NCBI GenBank assembly: GCA_963832245.1
Contig: CAWHTG010000004.1
Location: 1,054,001 to 1,118,000 of the forward strand
Direction of reading: 5' to 3'
From: JABDBE01 sp963832245
GTDB lineage: Bacteria; Acidobacteriota; Terriglobia; Terriglobales; Acidobacteriaceae
DNA length: 64,000 bases
Shown: positions 52,891 through 61,964 of the stretch, one piece after another
Layout: every line of letters starts with the position of its first letter
Numbering within the stretch: position 1 is the first letter of the stretch
The notes under the pieces: generated by a model
Told to the model about the DNA's origin: nothing
The model's database searches: none
Seen by the model: the letters and a program-made list of their open reading frames with translations, nothing else
Made by a program: the position numbers and the translations under genes

Positions 52891-54288
52891 CTAGTCTTCC
52901 CTGGCTAGGGCGGCGTCGGTCGCTGCGTTGCCATACTCCTTCAGCTTATTATGCAGGGTTTTGAGGCTAATGCCGAGAATTTCTGCCGCCCGCGTCTTGT
53001 TATTGCTGGTGGACTCGATGGTCTTCAGAATGAGCCGCCTCTCCGCTTCTTCCACGGTCGTGCCAATGCCAAGGTGAATTGCATCGGGATCCTCGGATGA
53101 GGTGCGAACAGTGGTTTGGCCGAACCCGGGTGGCAGATGTTTGCTCTCAATGACTGCCCCATCGCAGACAATCACTGCCCGCTCCAGCGTGTTGCGCAGC
53201 TCGCGAACATTTCCTGGCCATGAATAATTCTGGAATAAATTCAGGACCGCCTCGCTCACCACAGCCACCTTACGTCCGTGCTTGGCACTCATGTCTTTCA
53301 AAAGCGATTCCACGAGAGCAGGCACGTCGTCCTTGTGCTCGCGTAAGGGCGGCATATGGATGTTGAAAACGTTCAACCGGTAGTAAAGATCGTTGCGCAA
53401 CTCGCCCCGGGCCACGGCCTCTTCGGGGACTTTGTTGGTCGCCGCCAGAACCCGGACGTCCACGGTGGTTTCTACCTTGCTCCCCAGGCGGCGAAGCTTG
53501 CGATCTTCCAGTACGCGAAGGAGCTTGGCCTGGGTACCGACCGGCATTTCGCCGATCTCGTCGAGGAGCAACGTGCCGCCTTCTGCTAGTTCAAAGCAGC
53601 CGGTGCGGCGCTCCAAGGCGCCCGTAAATGCTCCTCTTTCATGGCCAAATATCTCGCTTTCAATCAGGGTTTCTGGAATGGCCGCACAATTGATGGGGAC
53701 GAACGGCCGGTTGCGTCGAGGACTGAGTTCATGAATGGTTCGGGCCACCAATTCCTTGCCCGTGCCGCTGGCGCCGGTGATCAACACCGAGGCGGTGCTT
53801 GGCGCCACCATTTCAATCAGCCGGAAAAGCTCCTGCATTTTCTTGGACGCCCCTACCAGGCTTCCCAGAGAGCCCGCGTCCCGCAGTTTTCGGCGTGTGA
53901 CCTCGAGTTCAACTCTTGTGCCCAGCAAAGCTGAGGCGTTCTGCAGAATGGTACGCAGCCGTTCGGTGTCGATGGGTTTGGTGATGTAGTCGTAAGCCCC
54001 CATGCGCATGGCTTGTACCGCGCTATCAATGGTTCCCTGCGCCGTTACCACAATCACCGCGATGGTCTTGCTGTCATCGGCAATTCGCTCCAGCAGTTCC
54101 AGGCCTCCCATGCGCGGCATCTTCAGATCGGTCACGACCATAGAAGGCGCCCAGGTGGTGACTTTTTCCAGACCCTCCGCTCCGTCTCGGGCGGTTTCCG
54201 CCACGTAGCCCCACGCTGAAACCAGCTCGGCAAGTCCCGTGCGCTCGTTCTCTTCGTCTTCGACAATCAGTACTTTTTCCTGGCTCAT
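52891..54288 (-). CDS. NtrC-type sigma-54-dependent response regulator
   Basis: 465 residues from ATG 54288. Receiver domain with VLIVEDEEN and phospho-Asp in MVVTDLKMPRMGG; AAA+ domain with Walker A ITGASGTGKELV, the sigma-54 contact motif GAFTGA in HERGAFTGALERR, and LLLDEIGEMP; C-terminal Fis-type helix-turn-helix RAAEILGISLKTLHNKL. It is upstream of the sensor kinase on the same strand, with 85 bases between them. It should activate sigma-54 promoters, none of which I could identify here. Confidence 0.93.
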   Translation of the reverse strand: MSQEKVLIVEDEENERTGLAELVSAWGYVAETARDGAEGLEKVTTWAPSMVVTDLKMPRMGGLELLERIADDSKTIAVIVVTAQGTIDSAVQAMRMGAYDYITKPIDTERLRTILQNASALLGTRVELEVTRRKLRDAGSLGSLVGASKKMQELFRLIEMVAPSTASVLITGASGTGKELVARTIHELSPRRNRPFVPINCAAIPETLIESEIFGHERGAFTGALERRTGCFELAEGGTLLLDEIGEMPVGTQAKLLRVLEDRKLRRLGSKVETTVDVRVLAATNKVPEEAVARGELRNDLYYRLNVFNIHMPPLREHKDDVPALVESLLKDMSAKHGRKVAVVSEAVLNLFQNYSWPGNVRELRNTLERAVIVCDGAVIESKHLPPGFGQTTVRTSSEDPDAIHLGIGTTVEEAERRLILKTIESTSNNKTRAAEILGISLKTLHNKLKEYGNAATDAALARED

Positions 54289-54705
54289 AGAGGCTGGCTC
54301 ATGGAATAGAAGCTCCGCAATCATTATTCAGGCTCGCCGTCATTGCTGCAAGCGCTGACTGCTTCTGATGCGGGGAAAGGTTCGGATGGCCAGATTGCCG
54401 GACAACCGATGGCTAGTTCTTCCCATCCCATGGAACTTGCGCGGACGCGAGTTCTCTGGCGCAGAATTTGGAGAACGGAAATCTCAAATCAAGACAGTTC
54501 CAGCATGTCATTGGTGGACGAGCGATTGGCCATAAAGTAGAATGTTGGCTCTGAAATAGTGATTACGAAATCCTGCGCTTCTTGCACTTGTCTACCGACG
54601 TTTGAGAATAAGAAGAAGAGACGTTCTAACGGTTGCCATGCTGTGGATTCCCAATCTTGTACGTTTGCATGGATACATAAGCTGACTAAAAGTTTGGAGG
54701 ACGAT
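54289..54705. other. Divergent regulatory region without a gene
   Basis: 417 bases between the leftward NtrC-type gene and the rightward barrel-protein gene. No coding sequence or intrinsic terminator was recognised. I looked for TGGCAC-N5-TTGC sigma-54 sites and saw no clear one. Promoters of both genes probably lie here. Confidence 0.4.
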
Positions 54706-56337
54706 ATGTCGTTTCATCCCGGTTTAAGAAGCGTGGGTGTGCGTCATGCCAGTTTCTTGGTGATGTTAACCGTCGTTCTGCTCTCGGCCGTCACTCTGGC
54801 GCAGGACGTCGAAACCCCTAAGTACGAAATTTTCGCGGGGTATCAGTGGCTCCATCCCGGCGGCTCTGTTCCAGCCCCATTTGGGAACTATAATGCGCCG
54901 ACGGCAATGGTCCTTCCCGATATGCCTACCGGTTTTGGCACCGCCTTCACGTACAACTTTCAGAAGTATTTCGGACTGGAAGGCGACTTCGGCTACAACT
55001 GGGATAACTACGAGAGCACTCTTTCGACCGGTCCCAAGTTGAATCTGCGCTCGGAAGACTCTAACTTCTTTCTGCATACTTTGTTGAGCTACAACCGGCT
55101 CAATGTGAACGGCCTGCCTACTGGCAATGGCATTGGCGCGATTCTTGGCGGCGGATGGGATCTGCGCGTGAACCGTACGCTCTCCCTGCGGATCATCGAA
55201 GCAGATTATGTTTGGGCCCGGCAAAACTACTCCTCGGTCGTGTCGGCAGCATTCCCTGATCTTCGCCGGGTCTCGCTGGACGGAGTTCGGCTGCGCGCCG
55301 GCTTAGTGTTTAACTTTGGCTATCCCCAGCTGGTAACTCCGACCGCGAGCTGTTCGGTGCAGCCCAATGAAGTGATGGTCGGCGAGCCTATCACAGCCAC
55401 TGCCACTACCTCGAACTTCAACCCCAAACACACCCTGAACTATAGCTGGAGCGCTACCGGTGGAAAAGTCACCGGCAAGGACAATACCGCCAGCATCGAC
55501 ACCAATGGAGTTGCCGGCGGCAGCTACACGGTGACCGCAAACATCACTGATCCCAAGAAGAAGACGGGAGGAGAGGCCACTTGCACCGCCAACTTTACGG
55601 TCAAGGAGCCACCGAAGAACCCGCCAACCATGTCCTGCTCAGCTAGCCCAAGCTCCTTGCAGGCGGGCGGGAGTGCGACCATCACCTGTAGCTGCACCAG
55701 CCCAGATAACGTTCCAGTCACGGTCAGCAACTGGACCACCAGCATGGGCACCATCTCGGGCAGCGGCAGCACCGGAACGCTGAATACCACGGGTGCGTCC
55801 GCAGGCACCATCACTGTGAGTGCGACTTGTACAGATTCGCGCGGCCTCAATTCCCAAGGCACCACTCAGGTGACGGTTGAAAATCCGCCTCCACCACCAC
55901 CGCCGCAAGCCAGCAAGCTGGCCGAGTGCGACTTCGCGAACATGGCGAAGATCAAGAAGCCGTGGCGCGTGGATAACGAATGCAAGGGCAAATTGGATGA
56001 CGTTGCCAAGAATCTGCAGCAGAATGCAGACAACAAGTTAGTCATTGTGGGCAACGCCGAACCCACCGAGAAACGTAAGAATTTGGCGGCTGAACGCGCC
56101 GTCAATTCGAAGGCGTATCTCACTGGCGGCGAAGCCAAGCTGGGAATTGATCCCAGCCGCATCGAGACTCGTACTGGCAGCGCAGGCACGATGACTGCCG
56201 AATACTGGATCGTTCCGGCTGGCGGAACGTTCTCGGAAGCGGGCACGCAGCCGGTGGATGAATCGGTCGTGAAGGCGGTTTCGGACCATCCCCATGTTGC
56301 GCCAAAGAAGAAGGCAAATCCCGCACCCAAGCAATAA
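54706..56337 (+). CDS. Outer-membrane beta-barrel/Ig-like/OmpA-like protein
   Basis: 543 residues from ATG 54706 (GGAGGACGAT upstream). A signal peptide ends near LSAVTLAQ. An OmpA/porin-type barrel of about 180 residues follows (KYEIFAGYQWLHPGG, YFGLEGDFGYNWDNYES, GGGWDLRVNRTLSLRIIEADY). Two PKD/Ig-like segments (about 220-420) come next, with a Thr/Ser/Gly-rich composition, then a Pro run and an OmpA-like C-terminal domain (ADNKLVIVGNAEPTE, AAERAVNSKAYLTG). It would anchor the outer membrane to peptidoglycan. A strong terminator follows. Confidence 0.8.
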   Translation: MSFHPGLRSVGVRHASFLVMLTVVLLSAVTLAQDVETPKYEIFAGYQWLHPGGSVPAPFGNYNAPTAMVLPDMPTGFGTAFTYNFQKYFGLEGDFGYNWDNYESTLSTGPKLNLRSEDSNFFLHTLLSYNRLNVNGLPTGNGIGAILGGGWDLRVNRTLSLRIIEADYVWARQNYSSVVSAAFPDLRRVSLDGVRLRAGLVFNFGYPQLVTPTASCSVQPNEVMVGEPITATATTSNFNPKHTLNYSWSATGGKVTGKDNTASIDTNGVAGGSYTVTANITDPKKKTGGEATCTANFTVKEPPKNPPTMSCSASPSSLQAGGSATITCSCTSPDNVPVTVSNWTTSMGTISGSGSTGTLNTTGASAGTITVSATCTDSRGLNSQGTTQVTVENPPPPPPPQASKLAECDFANMAKIKKPWRVDNECKGKLDDVAKNLQQNADNKLVIVGNAEPTEKRKNLAAERAVNSKAYLTGGEAKLGIDPSRIETRTGSAGTMTAEYWIVPAGGTFSEAGTQPVDESVVKAVSDHPHVAPKKKANPAPKQ

Positions 56338-56379
56338 ACGGGGGCCGAGTAAATCGGCACTGCAGCAGCAAATACAATG

Positions 56380-56414
56380 GCCGGTCGAGCACGAGGCTCG
56401 ACCGGCATTTTCTT
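56380..56414 (+). terminator. Strong intrinsic terminator after the barrel-protein gene
   Basis: GCCGGTCGAGC (56380-56390) and GCTCGACCGGC (56396-56406) are perfect complements with a five-base loop; ATTTTCTT follows. Confidence 0.92.
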
Positions 56415-56505
56415 ACTGCGCGACGGGTTAGGTCTTCTTTCCTGTGATGAGGGTCACATCTAACCTCCCTTGCTGGCTTTAAGATTGCTGCGTAAGGGCG
56501 AATCT

Positions 56506-56979
56506 ATGTTCTCCGGGTTTTCGCTTACAGCTTTGTCAGGGCGAATTACGGCGGTGACCGTTCGCGCGCTGGACTGGGTGGCGGAGCGTACGCTTCCGGC
56601 CGACGATGCACCCATGCATCAGAGGACCGGGCGGCGCGGCGAGGAAGAAGCCTACTTCTACCTGCGGCGCCTGGGGTACGTGGTGGTGGCGCGCAACTTT
56701 CGCTCGCCGCGACGTCGGGGAGAGATCGATTTAATTGCCTGGGATCACGATGTCTTGTGTTTCATCGAGGTCAAGACCCGCACCACGAGGGATGTGAAGC
56801 CCGCCGAGGCAGCGGTAGACCGCGACAAACAACGTGGATTGGCCGCGGTGGCCGACGAGTACCTCCGTCATGTGGCACCTTCGTGCCGGTGGCGCTTCGA
56901 TGTGGTGACCGTGTATTATGAAGCTCAGTCCAGCCGACCGGTGATTGAGCTATTTCGGAATGCTTTCCCCGTAGCGTAG
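56506..56979 (+). CDS. YraN-family (UPF0102) putative nuclease
   Basis: 157 residues from ATG 56506. The core GRRGEEEAYFYLRRLGYVV, RSPRRRGEIDLIAWDHDVLC and FIEVKTRT shows the PD-(D/E)XK-like fold of YraN (Asp in EIDLIA, then Glu-x-Lys in EVKTR). Function not established in the family, though it is linked to DNA or Holliday-junction processing. The following galT-like gene starts 71 bases later. Confidence 0.85.
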   Translation: MFSGFSLTALSGRITAVTVRALDWVAERTLPADDAPMHQRTGRRGEEEAYFYLRRLGYVVVARNFRSPRRRGEIDLIAWDHDVLCFIEVKTRTTRDVKPAEAAVDRDKQRGLAAVADEYLRHVAPSCRWRFDVVTVYYEAQSSRPVIELFRNAFPVA

Positions 56980-57050
56980 AATGAAAATTTGCTTTTGATC
57001 CGTTATGGCTTGCCGCGGATTAATACGCCCTTATTGAAAGGATTTAGTCC

Positions 57051-58091
57051 TTGCCCGAGCTTAGAAAAGATCCCATTGTAGGCCGGTGGGTGATTATTTC
57101 AACTGACCGTGCCAAGCGTCCCACCGACTTTGCCCGTGACGGCGTGAAATTGAAGGGGGGGTTCTGCCCGTTCTGTTATGGCAATGAAAGCAAGACCCCA
57201 CCGGAGATTCAGGCTTATCGTCCGAACCCCAATGGGGGCCCTCCGCCTCAGCGTGACACGCCCGGATGGACAGTGCGAGTGGTTCCCAACAAGTTCCCTG
57301 CCTTGGGTATTGAAGGTAGCCTCAGCCGGCAAGCGGAAGGTATGTTCGATCGGATGAATGGGGTCGGAGCCCACGAAGTCATTATCGAAACTCCCGACCA
57401 TAGTGCCAGCCTCGCCACGCTGCCTCCCAAGAGAATTGAAGACGTGCTGTGGACTTTCCGTGACCGTATCCTTGACCTGAAGAAGGACCGGCGCTTTAAG
57501 TACATCCTGATTTTCAAGAATCACGGGGAGGCGGCCGGGGCATCGCTCGAACATGCGCACTCGCAGCTCATCGCGTTGCCGATTCTTCCAATCTACGTCG
57601 TAGAAGAATTGGAGGGGGCCAAGCAGTACTACATCTACAAAGAGCGTTGCGTGTTCTGCGACGTGATCCGGCAGGAGACGGAAACCGGCACTCGCGTGGT
57701 GGCCGAAAATGAGGACTTCCTCACGCTGGCTCCCTACGCTCCGCGGTTCCCGTTTGAGACGTGGATTTTGCCCAAGCGGCATGAATCGGCGTTTGAGAAT
57801 TCTTCCTCCAAGCTGTTTGAGAATCTGGCGAAGGCCCTTAAGACGTTGCTGCTGAAGGCTGACCGGGTGCTGGATAATCCGCCGTACAACCTGGTGATCC
57901 ACACTTCGCCGGTGCAAGACCCAACCAACGATCATTACCACTGGCACATCGAATTCATGCCCAAGCTGACCAAGACGGCAGGCTTCGAGTGGGGTACGGG
58001 ATTCTATATCAATCCAACTCCTCCGGAGGAGGCGGCAAAGTTTCTGCGCGAGGCCAGTGTGGAAGAACCGCTGCCGGCCACGGTGGGGTAG
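57051..58091 (+). CDS. galT: Galactose-1-phosphate uridylyltransferase-like protein
   Basis: 346 residues, HIT superfamily. The start TTG at 57051 gives PELRKDPIVGRWVIIST, matching the family N-terminus. Zinc ligand CPFC appears as FCPFCYGN; the nucleotide-transfer site is SLEHAHSQLIALPI, where HxHxQ holds the catalytic His; the second half has FCDVIRQET, and YHWHIEFMPKL supplies the last ligands. The family also includes ADP-glucose phosphorylases, so the substrate is not certain. No gal genes are nearby. Confidence 0.85.
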   Translation: MPELRKDPIVGRWVIISTDRAKRPTDFARDGVKLKGGFCPFCYGNESKTPPEIQAYRPNPNGGPPPQRDTPGWTVRVVPNKFPALGIEGSLSRQAEGMFDRMNGVGAHEVIIETPDHSASLATLPPKRIEDVLWTFRDRILDLKKDRRFKYILIFKNHGEAAGASLEHAHSQLIALPILPIYVVEELEGAKQYYIYKERCVFCDVIRQETETGTRVVAENEDFLTLAPYAPRFPFETWILPKRHESAFENSSSKLFENLAKALKTLLLKADRVLDNPPYNLVIHTSPVQDPTNDHYHWHIEFMPKLTKTAGFEWGTGFYINPTPPEEAAKFLREASVEEPLPATVG

Positions 58092-58115
58092 AGGTCATCT
58101 GTCAGGTTAAATCAG

Positions 58116-58157
58116 GTTAAAAAGGAGGGCACGGCACGCACCGTGCCCTTTTTAACT
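58116..58157. terminator. Intrinsic terminator after galT-like gene
   Basis: GGGCACGG (58127-58134) pairs with CCGTGCCC (58141-58148), extended by AAAAAGG/TTTTTAAC; the right arm runs into a T stretch. It can act on both strands, so it may also end the converging isc operon. Confidence 0.88.
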
Positions 58158-58294
58158 GAGGAGAGAAGGCTTGTTGTGCAAGCTTTGTTCCAGTGAGACT
58201 CTGGAAGTAATGACAGAATAGGGCAGGGCTAATCTAGGTTTGTAACGATGAAGTAAAAGTTTGTCAAGAGACGGTCTTCGGAGATTGGGGCGGA

Positions 58295-58516
58295 TCAGGC
58301 TTGCGTTCTGTCCAAGAACTCTTCGTGCCAGGCCATTTGGATAGCCTCCAGCTTACCCTCTGTGGATTTCTTGGGGTCGTCCTTAAACTCAGGCAGGGCA
58401 GTGACGTAGCCGTGAAGATCGGTAAAGCGAACTGAGAGCGGCTCGAGTTGGGGGTGCGCCTCCGAAAGTAGGATACCGATGTCTTCGGCGTCGTCCCAAG
58501 TGAGGTCCTTTGCCAT
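58295..58516 (-). CDS. iscX: Fe-S assembly adaptor IscX
   Basis: 73 residues. It shows LTWDDAEDIGILLSEAHP, near-identical in pattern to IscX (YfhJ), with the acidic surface that binds IscS, and ends KLEAIQMAWHEEFLD. AAAGGAG lies eight bases upstream. It is the last gene of the isc operon; a 113-base gap containing an inverted repeat separates it from fdx. Confidence 0.92.
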   Translation of the reverse strand: MAKDLTWDDAEDIGILLSEAHPQLEPLSVRFTDLHGYVTALPEFKDDPKKSTEGKLEAIQMAWHEEFLDRTQA

Positions 58517-58531
58517 GGGGGCTCCTTTAAA

Positions 58532-58626
58532 ACCAGCACTCAGCCGTTAGCAGTTAGCATTCAGTCTCCGAACGGTTTCGCCGGTTGCCTGGGAAGATTC
58601 TGTTGGCTAAATGCTGAATGCTGGTT
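58532..58626. repeat. Inverted repeat, CAGCACTCAGC/GCTGAATGCTGG family, between fdx and iscX
   Basis: AACCAGCACTCAGCCGTTAG, then AGTTAGCATTCAG, on the left pairs with GGCTAAATGCTGAATGCTGG on the right. Same family as 22667-22813 and 61027-61122. Confidence 0.8.
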
Positions 58627-58629
58627 TCT

Positions 58630-59043
58630 CTAGTGTTCTTCCGATATGTAATTACGATTCCACGCCGGAATCTCGACCACGACTTTGCCCGGCTTGGTGA
58701 TGACGGCCTGGCACCCGAGACGGGAGTTTAACTGTAAATCGGCAGCCATGTCCAGACGGTCGGCTTCGTCGTCGTCCATTTGCGAAAGATTCTCCGCGCC
58801 TTCCTTCACCCATACGTGGCAAGTGGTGCAGGCGCAGTTGCCGCCACAGGCGTGGTCCAGCTTAACGCCGTAGTTCAAGGCGACATCCAGAATCGACTGC
58901 TCTTTTCCGTGGTCTTTATAGGGAAGTTTGTCGTGCTCGAACTCGACGGTCTTGCCTTCGGGCAAGAAAGTTAGTTGCACAATGTTCTCGCCGGGTGAGT
59001 CCACGGTTGCGGTTCCCGATCCCTTTGTTTTCTCATCTGCCAT
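58630..59043 (-). CDS. fdx: Isc-type [2Fe-2S] ferredoxin
   Basis: 137 residues from ATG 59043 (AAGGAG upstream). Cluster ligands follow the adrenodoxin-type spacing in HACGGNCACTTCHVW (C-x5-C-x2-C) with the fourth Cys in SRLGCQAV. Supplies electrons to cluster assembly on IscU. The longer N-terminus (about 20 extra residues) is probably disordered. Confidence 0.92.
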   Translation of the reverse strand: MADEKTKGSGTATVDSPGENIVQLTFLPEGKTVEFEHDKLPYKDHGKEQSILDVALNYGVKLDHACGGNCACTTCHVWVKEGAENLSQMDDDEADRLDMAADLQLNSRLGCQAVITKPGKVVVEIPAWNRNYISEEH

Positions 59044-59120
59044 GATTACTCCTTGCATTCAATGCCGCCTCGCGTTGCTCGGCCCCCGGACGAGGCATCC
59101 GGGGCTACGTGGATGTTTCT

Positions 59121-61022
59121 CTACTCGAAATCTGCTCGGGCTACGGGATGGCCTGTTTCCGATCCCTCGCCCATATTCGCTTCATCCAGATTTTTACCCT
59201 TGAGGGCGGTACTCACGGCCGTGTCCATCATCAATTCCGCGAGGCGCATCGTGCCCTGGTTCAAGACGTCGACCGCTTTTCGGATCGCCGTATGGTCGTC
59301 TTCAGCCTTCACCGCGATCAACGCTTTTTCGAATTTAGCGATCTTCTTTTTCTCGTCGCTGGTGAGCTGACCCCATGCCGGACTTTTTTTGCCTTTTTCA
59401 AGCGCCGCCAGAATCGTGTCCGCTTCGTTGCGCGCCTCGATGACCTGCCGCTGGCGGAAGTCCTCTTCCGCGTAATCGAAGGAATCGAGGATCATGCTTT
59501 CGACTTGATCGTCGGTCAGTCCGTAGCTGGGCTGGACTTCTATCTCGGATTCTTTGCCGCTGCGCTGCTCGCGCGCGGAAACGTGCAGGATGCCGTTGGC
59601 GTCGATCAGAAACTTGACCTCGATGCGCGGCATGCCCGCGGTCATCGGTGGAATTCCCTTCAGATCGAAGCGAGCGAGGGAGCGGCAGTCTTTCGCCATT
59701 TCGCGTTCACCTTGAAGAACGTGGATGGCGACGTTGGCTTGACCGTCAATCTGCGTGGTGTAGTACTGGGTGGCCGACGCTGGAATGGTTGAGTTTCGCA
59801 AAATGATTTTGTCGGTGACGCCGCCCGCAACTTCAATGCCCAGCGATAGAGGTGTGACGTCAAGCAGCAGCATGTTCTCGGTGGCTTGGGATCCACCACC
59901 GAGAATATTGGCCTGCACCGCCGCGCCTAGAGCCACAACTTCATCGGGATTGAGATCGGTATGCGGCTTACGTTGGAACAATTCCTCAACCAAGGCACGA
60001 ACCTTAGGAATGCGGGTCGAGCCGCCGACGAGCACGACTTCATCAATCTGCTGTGGATTAAGTGCCGCGTCTTTTAGAGCCTGTTTGCAGGGCCCGACCG
60101 TGCGACCAATGATCGGCTGGATGAGTTGCTCGAATTGCTCGCGAGTGATCTCGCGCTGGTAGCGTTTGCCTTGGGGCAGTTCGATGTTCAGAGTTGTTTC
60201 GATCTGCGATGACAAAGCAATTTTAGCTTCGATAACCGCCTTGCGAATCGTGGCAACGACTTCGCTATTTCGCGAAACGTCAAGATTCGCATCGCCGCGG
60301 ATGTCATCAATTGCAATCTTGATCAGCAGGTTATCGATGTCGTCGCCGCCGAGGTGCGTGTCTCCGTTGGTCGCGATGACCTCGAAAATCCCGTCGTGCA
60401 GCTTGAGGATGGAAATATCGAAGGTTCCGCCACCCAGGTCGTAAACCGCGACGATGCCATTCTGCTTCTTATCCAGGCCGTAAGCGAGAGAAGCGGCTGT
60501 CGGTTCGTTTACCAGGCGCAGCACTTCGAGTCCGGCGATTCGGCCTGCGTCCTTGGTGGCCTGCCGCTGGGCGTCATTGAAATAGGCCGGCACCGTGATC
60601 ACTGCCTTGGTGACTGGCGCATTGAAAAATCGCTCAGCGTTGCGCTTGAGCTGGCGCAGGATGAAGGCGGAAATCTCTGGAGGAGTGAAGGCCTTCTCTC
60701 CCAGCTTAATGCGCAGAACTTCCCCAGCTTGCAGATCTTCCGCCAGGTGAAACGGAAACAACTGGAGCTCTTCCTGAATGTCTTCGAGGCCTCGACCCAT
60801 CAGGCGTTTAATCGAGTAGACGGCGCGTTCCGGAGTCTCGATCAGATATTTGCGCGCGGCATTACCGACGATGATCTGATCGCGCTCATCAAGAGCCACG
60901 ACCGAAGGAACAAGGTTCAGCCCGTCCTCTCCCGGAATCACCACAGGGCTCTCCCCTTGCATGAAAGCCACCAGAGAGTTGGTGGTTCCGAGGTCGATGC
61001 CGACGATGCGATCAGTGGCCAT
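59121..61022 (-). CDS. hscA: Hsp70-family chaperone HscA
   Basis: 633 residues. The ATPase half begins DRIVGIDLGTTNSLVAFM and has VYDLGGGTFDISIL and VLVGGSTRIPKVRALVEE; the substrate-binding half carries TPLSLGIEVAGG and YYTTQIDGQANVAIHVLQGE. Flanked by hscB and fdx, it is HscA rather than DnaK. It releases clusters from IscU. No strong ribosome binding site is seen; the inverted repeat ends four bases before the ATG's upstream sequence. Confidence 0.93.
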   Translation of the reverse strand: MATDRIVGIDLGTTNSLVAFMQGESPVVIPGEDGLNLVPSVVALDERDQIIVGNAARKYLIETPERAVYSIKRLMGRGLEDIQEELQLFPFHLAEDLQAGEVLRIKLGEKAFTPPEISAFILRQLKRNAERFFNAPVTKAVITVPAYFNDAQRQATKDAGRIAGLEVLRLVNEPTAASLAYGLDKKQNGIVAVYDLGGGTFDISILKLHDGIFEVIATNGDTHLGGDDIDNLLIKIAIDDIRGDANLDVSRNSEVVATIRKAVIEAKIALSSQIETTLNIELPQGKRYQREITREQFEQLIQPIIGRTVGPCKQALKDAALNPQQIDEVVLVGGSTRIPKVRALVEELFQRKPHTDLNPDEVVALGAAVQANILGGGSQATENMLLLDVTPLSLGIEVAGGVTDKIILRNSTIPASATQYYTTQIDGQANVAIHVLQGEREMAKDCRSLARFDLKGIPPMTAGMPRIEVKFLIDANGILHVSAREQRSGKESEIEVQPSYGLTDDQVESMILDSFDYAEEDFRQRQVIEARNEADTILAALEKGKKSPAWGQLTSDEKKKIAKFEKALIAVKAEDDHTAIRKAVDVLNQGTMRLAELMMDTAVSTALKGKNLDEANMGEGSETGHPVARADFE

Positions 61023-61026
61023 AATT

Positions 61027-61122
61027 TCAGCACTCAGCGCTTAGCATTCAGCACTCAGCCAACTCCAGGCACCAGCATGAACCTACGGGGCTGAATGCTG
61101 ACAGCTGAGTCCTGACAGCTAT
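61027..61122. repeat. Inverted repeat between hscB and hscA
   Basis: CAGCACTCAGCGCTTAGCAT, then TCAGCACTCAGCC, on one side pairs with GGGGCTGAATGCTGACAGCT, then GAGTCCTGACAGCT, on the other. It fills almost the whole 96-base gap between the genes. Confidence 0.85.
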
Positions 61123-61862
61123 CCTTCCAGCACTTCATTTACGTCTCGAACCAAGTTCCTTATATACGACCGCCGATTCAACAGGTCCACCATTTTGTCG
61201 CGGACCTTGCTGCGGCTTCCTTCATCAGCGTTGTCGGGAATACGATCCCAATCGCCCCAATATGTTTTTAGTTCCTCGGATAGGGCCTCGCGTTTGTTTT
61301 CCAACTCCAGCTTTTGTTTGCCTACTTCTTCAATCAACGCAGGGTCGTCTTCTCCGAGCTTTTTCTGCATGCGAAGTTCTTCGAGTTGCATATTCAGCTC
61401 GAAAACTTCCTCCAGCAGGTCAGGAGGCACAGCCTGCTTCTTGATCTCACCCGTGGTCCGCGCCTTTTCTGTTGCGGTCTTCGATTGCTCCTCGAGCTCC
61501 ACGCCTTCCAGACGAAGCAAGTATTCTGTCCGCTTGATGGGATCCTTCAACGTGCGGTAGGCGTCGTTGAGAAGCGAACTCTGCTCCAAACTCCATTCCT
61601 GTTCCCGTTTATCAGCGTGGGCGCAGAGGTCGGGATGAAGCTTCCGGCTGAGTTCATAAAATTCTCGCTCAAGCAGCGCGGTATCGAGGTTCAATTTGCG
61701 GGGCAAACCGAAAAACGTGAAGTAATCTACGGGCACCGGGGGTTGCACCTTGCCACAGGCGCCGCAAAAATGCACGGCGCGCATGGTGCCGCAGGACCAG
61801 CATGTGGCCGTAGCTTCACCCGGCGTTATCAGAGAAGAGCTCGTGTTGGATTCCATCGCCAT
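61119..61862 (-). CDS. hscB: Co-chaperone HscB with N-terminal tetracysteine zinc motif
   Basis: 247 residues from ATG 61862. An N-terminal extension carries CWSCGTMRAVHFCGACG (C21, C24, C33, C36), a rubredoxin-like zinc knuckle as in human HSCB. The J domain (about 46-115) has YFTFFGLPRKLNLDTALLER and the HPD triad at 76-78 (RKLHPDLCA); the C-terminal bundle binds IscU. Compared with E. coli HscB (171 residues) it has an extra internal helical stretch (EVFELNMQLEELRMQKKLGE) with coiled-coil character. It recruits HscA to IscU. Confidence 0.9.
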   Translation of the reverse strand: MAMESNTSSSLITPGEATATCWSCGTMRAVHFCGACGKVQPPVPVDYFTFFGLPRKLNLDTALLEREFYELSRKLHPDLCAHADKREQEWSLEQSSLLNDAYRTLKDPIKRTEYLLRLEGVELEEQSKTATEKARTTGEIKKQAVPPDLLEEVFELNMQLEELRMQKKLGEDDPALIEEVGKQKLELENKREALSEELKTYWGDWDRIPDNADEGSRSKVRDKMVDLLNRRSYIRNLVRDVNEVLEG

Positions 61863-61964
61863 AAATGCGTACTGCAAGCGCTCACTTTTTTTGCGTGGGC
61901 TAGCGAGGCCAGAACAGCGGCGTCGCAGAAAGACCTCGCGGGCGAGGGCGCCCGCGCCACACCA

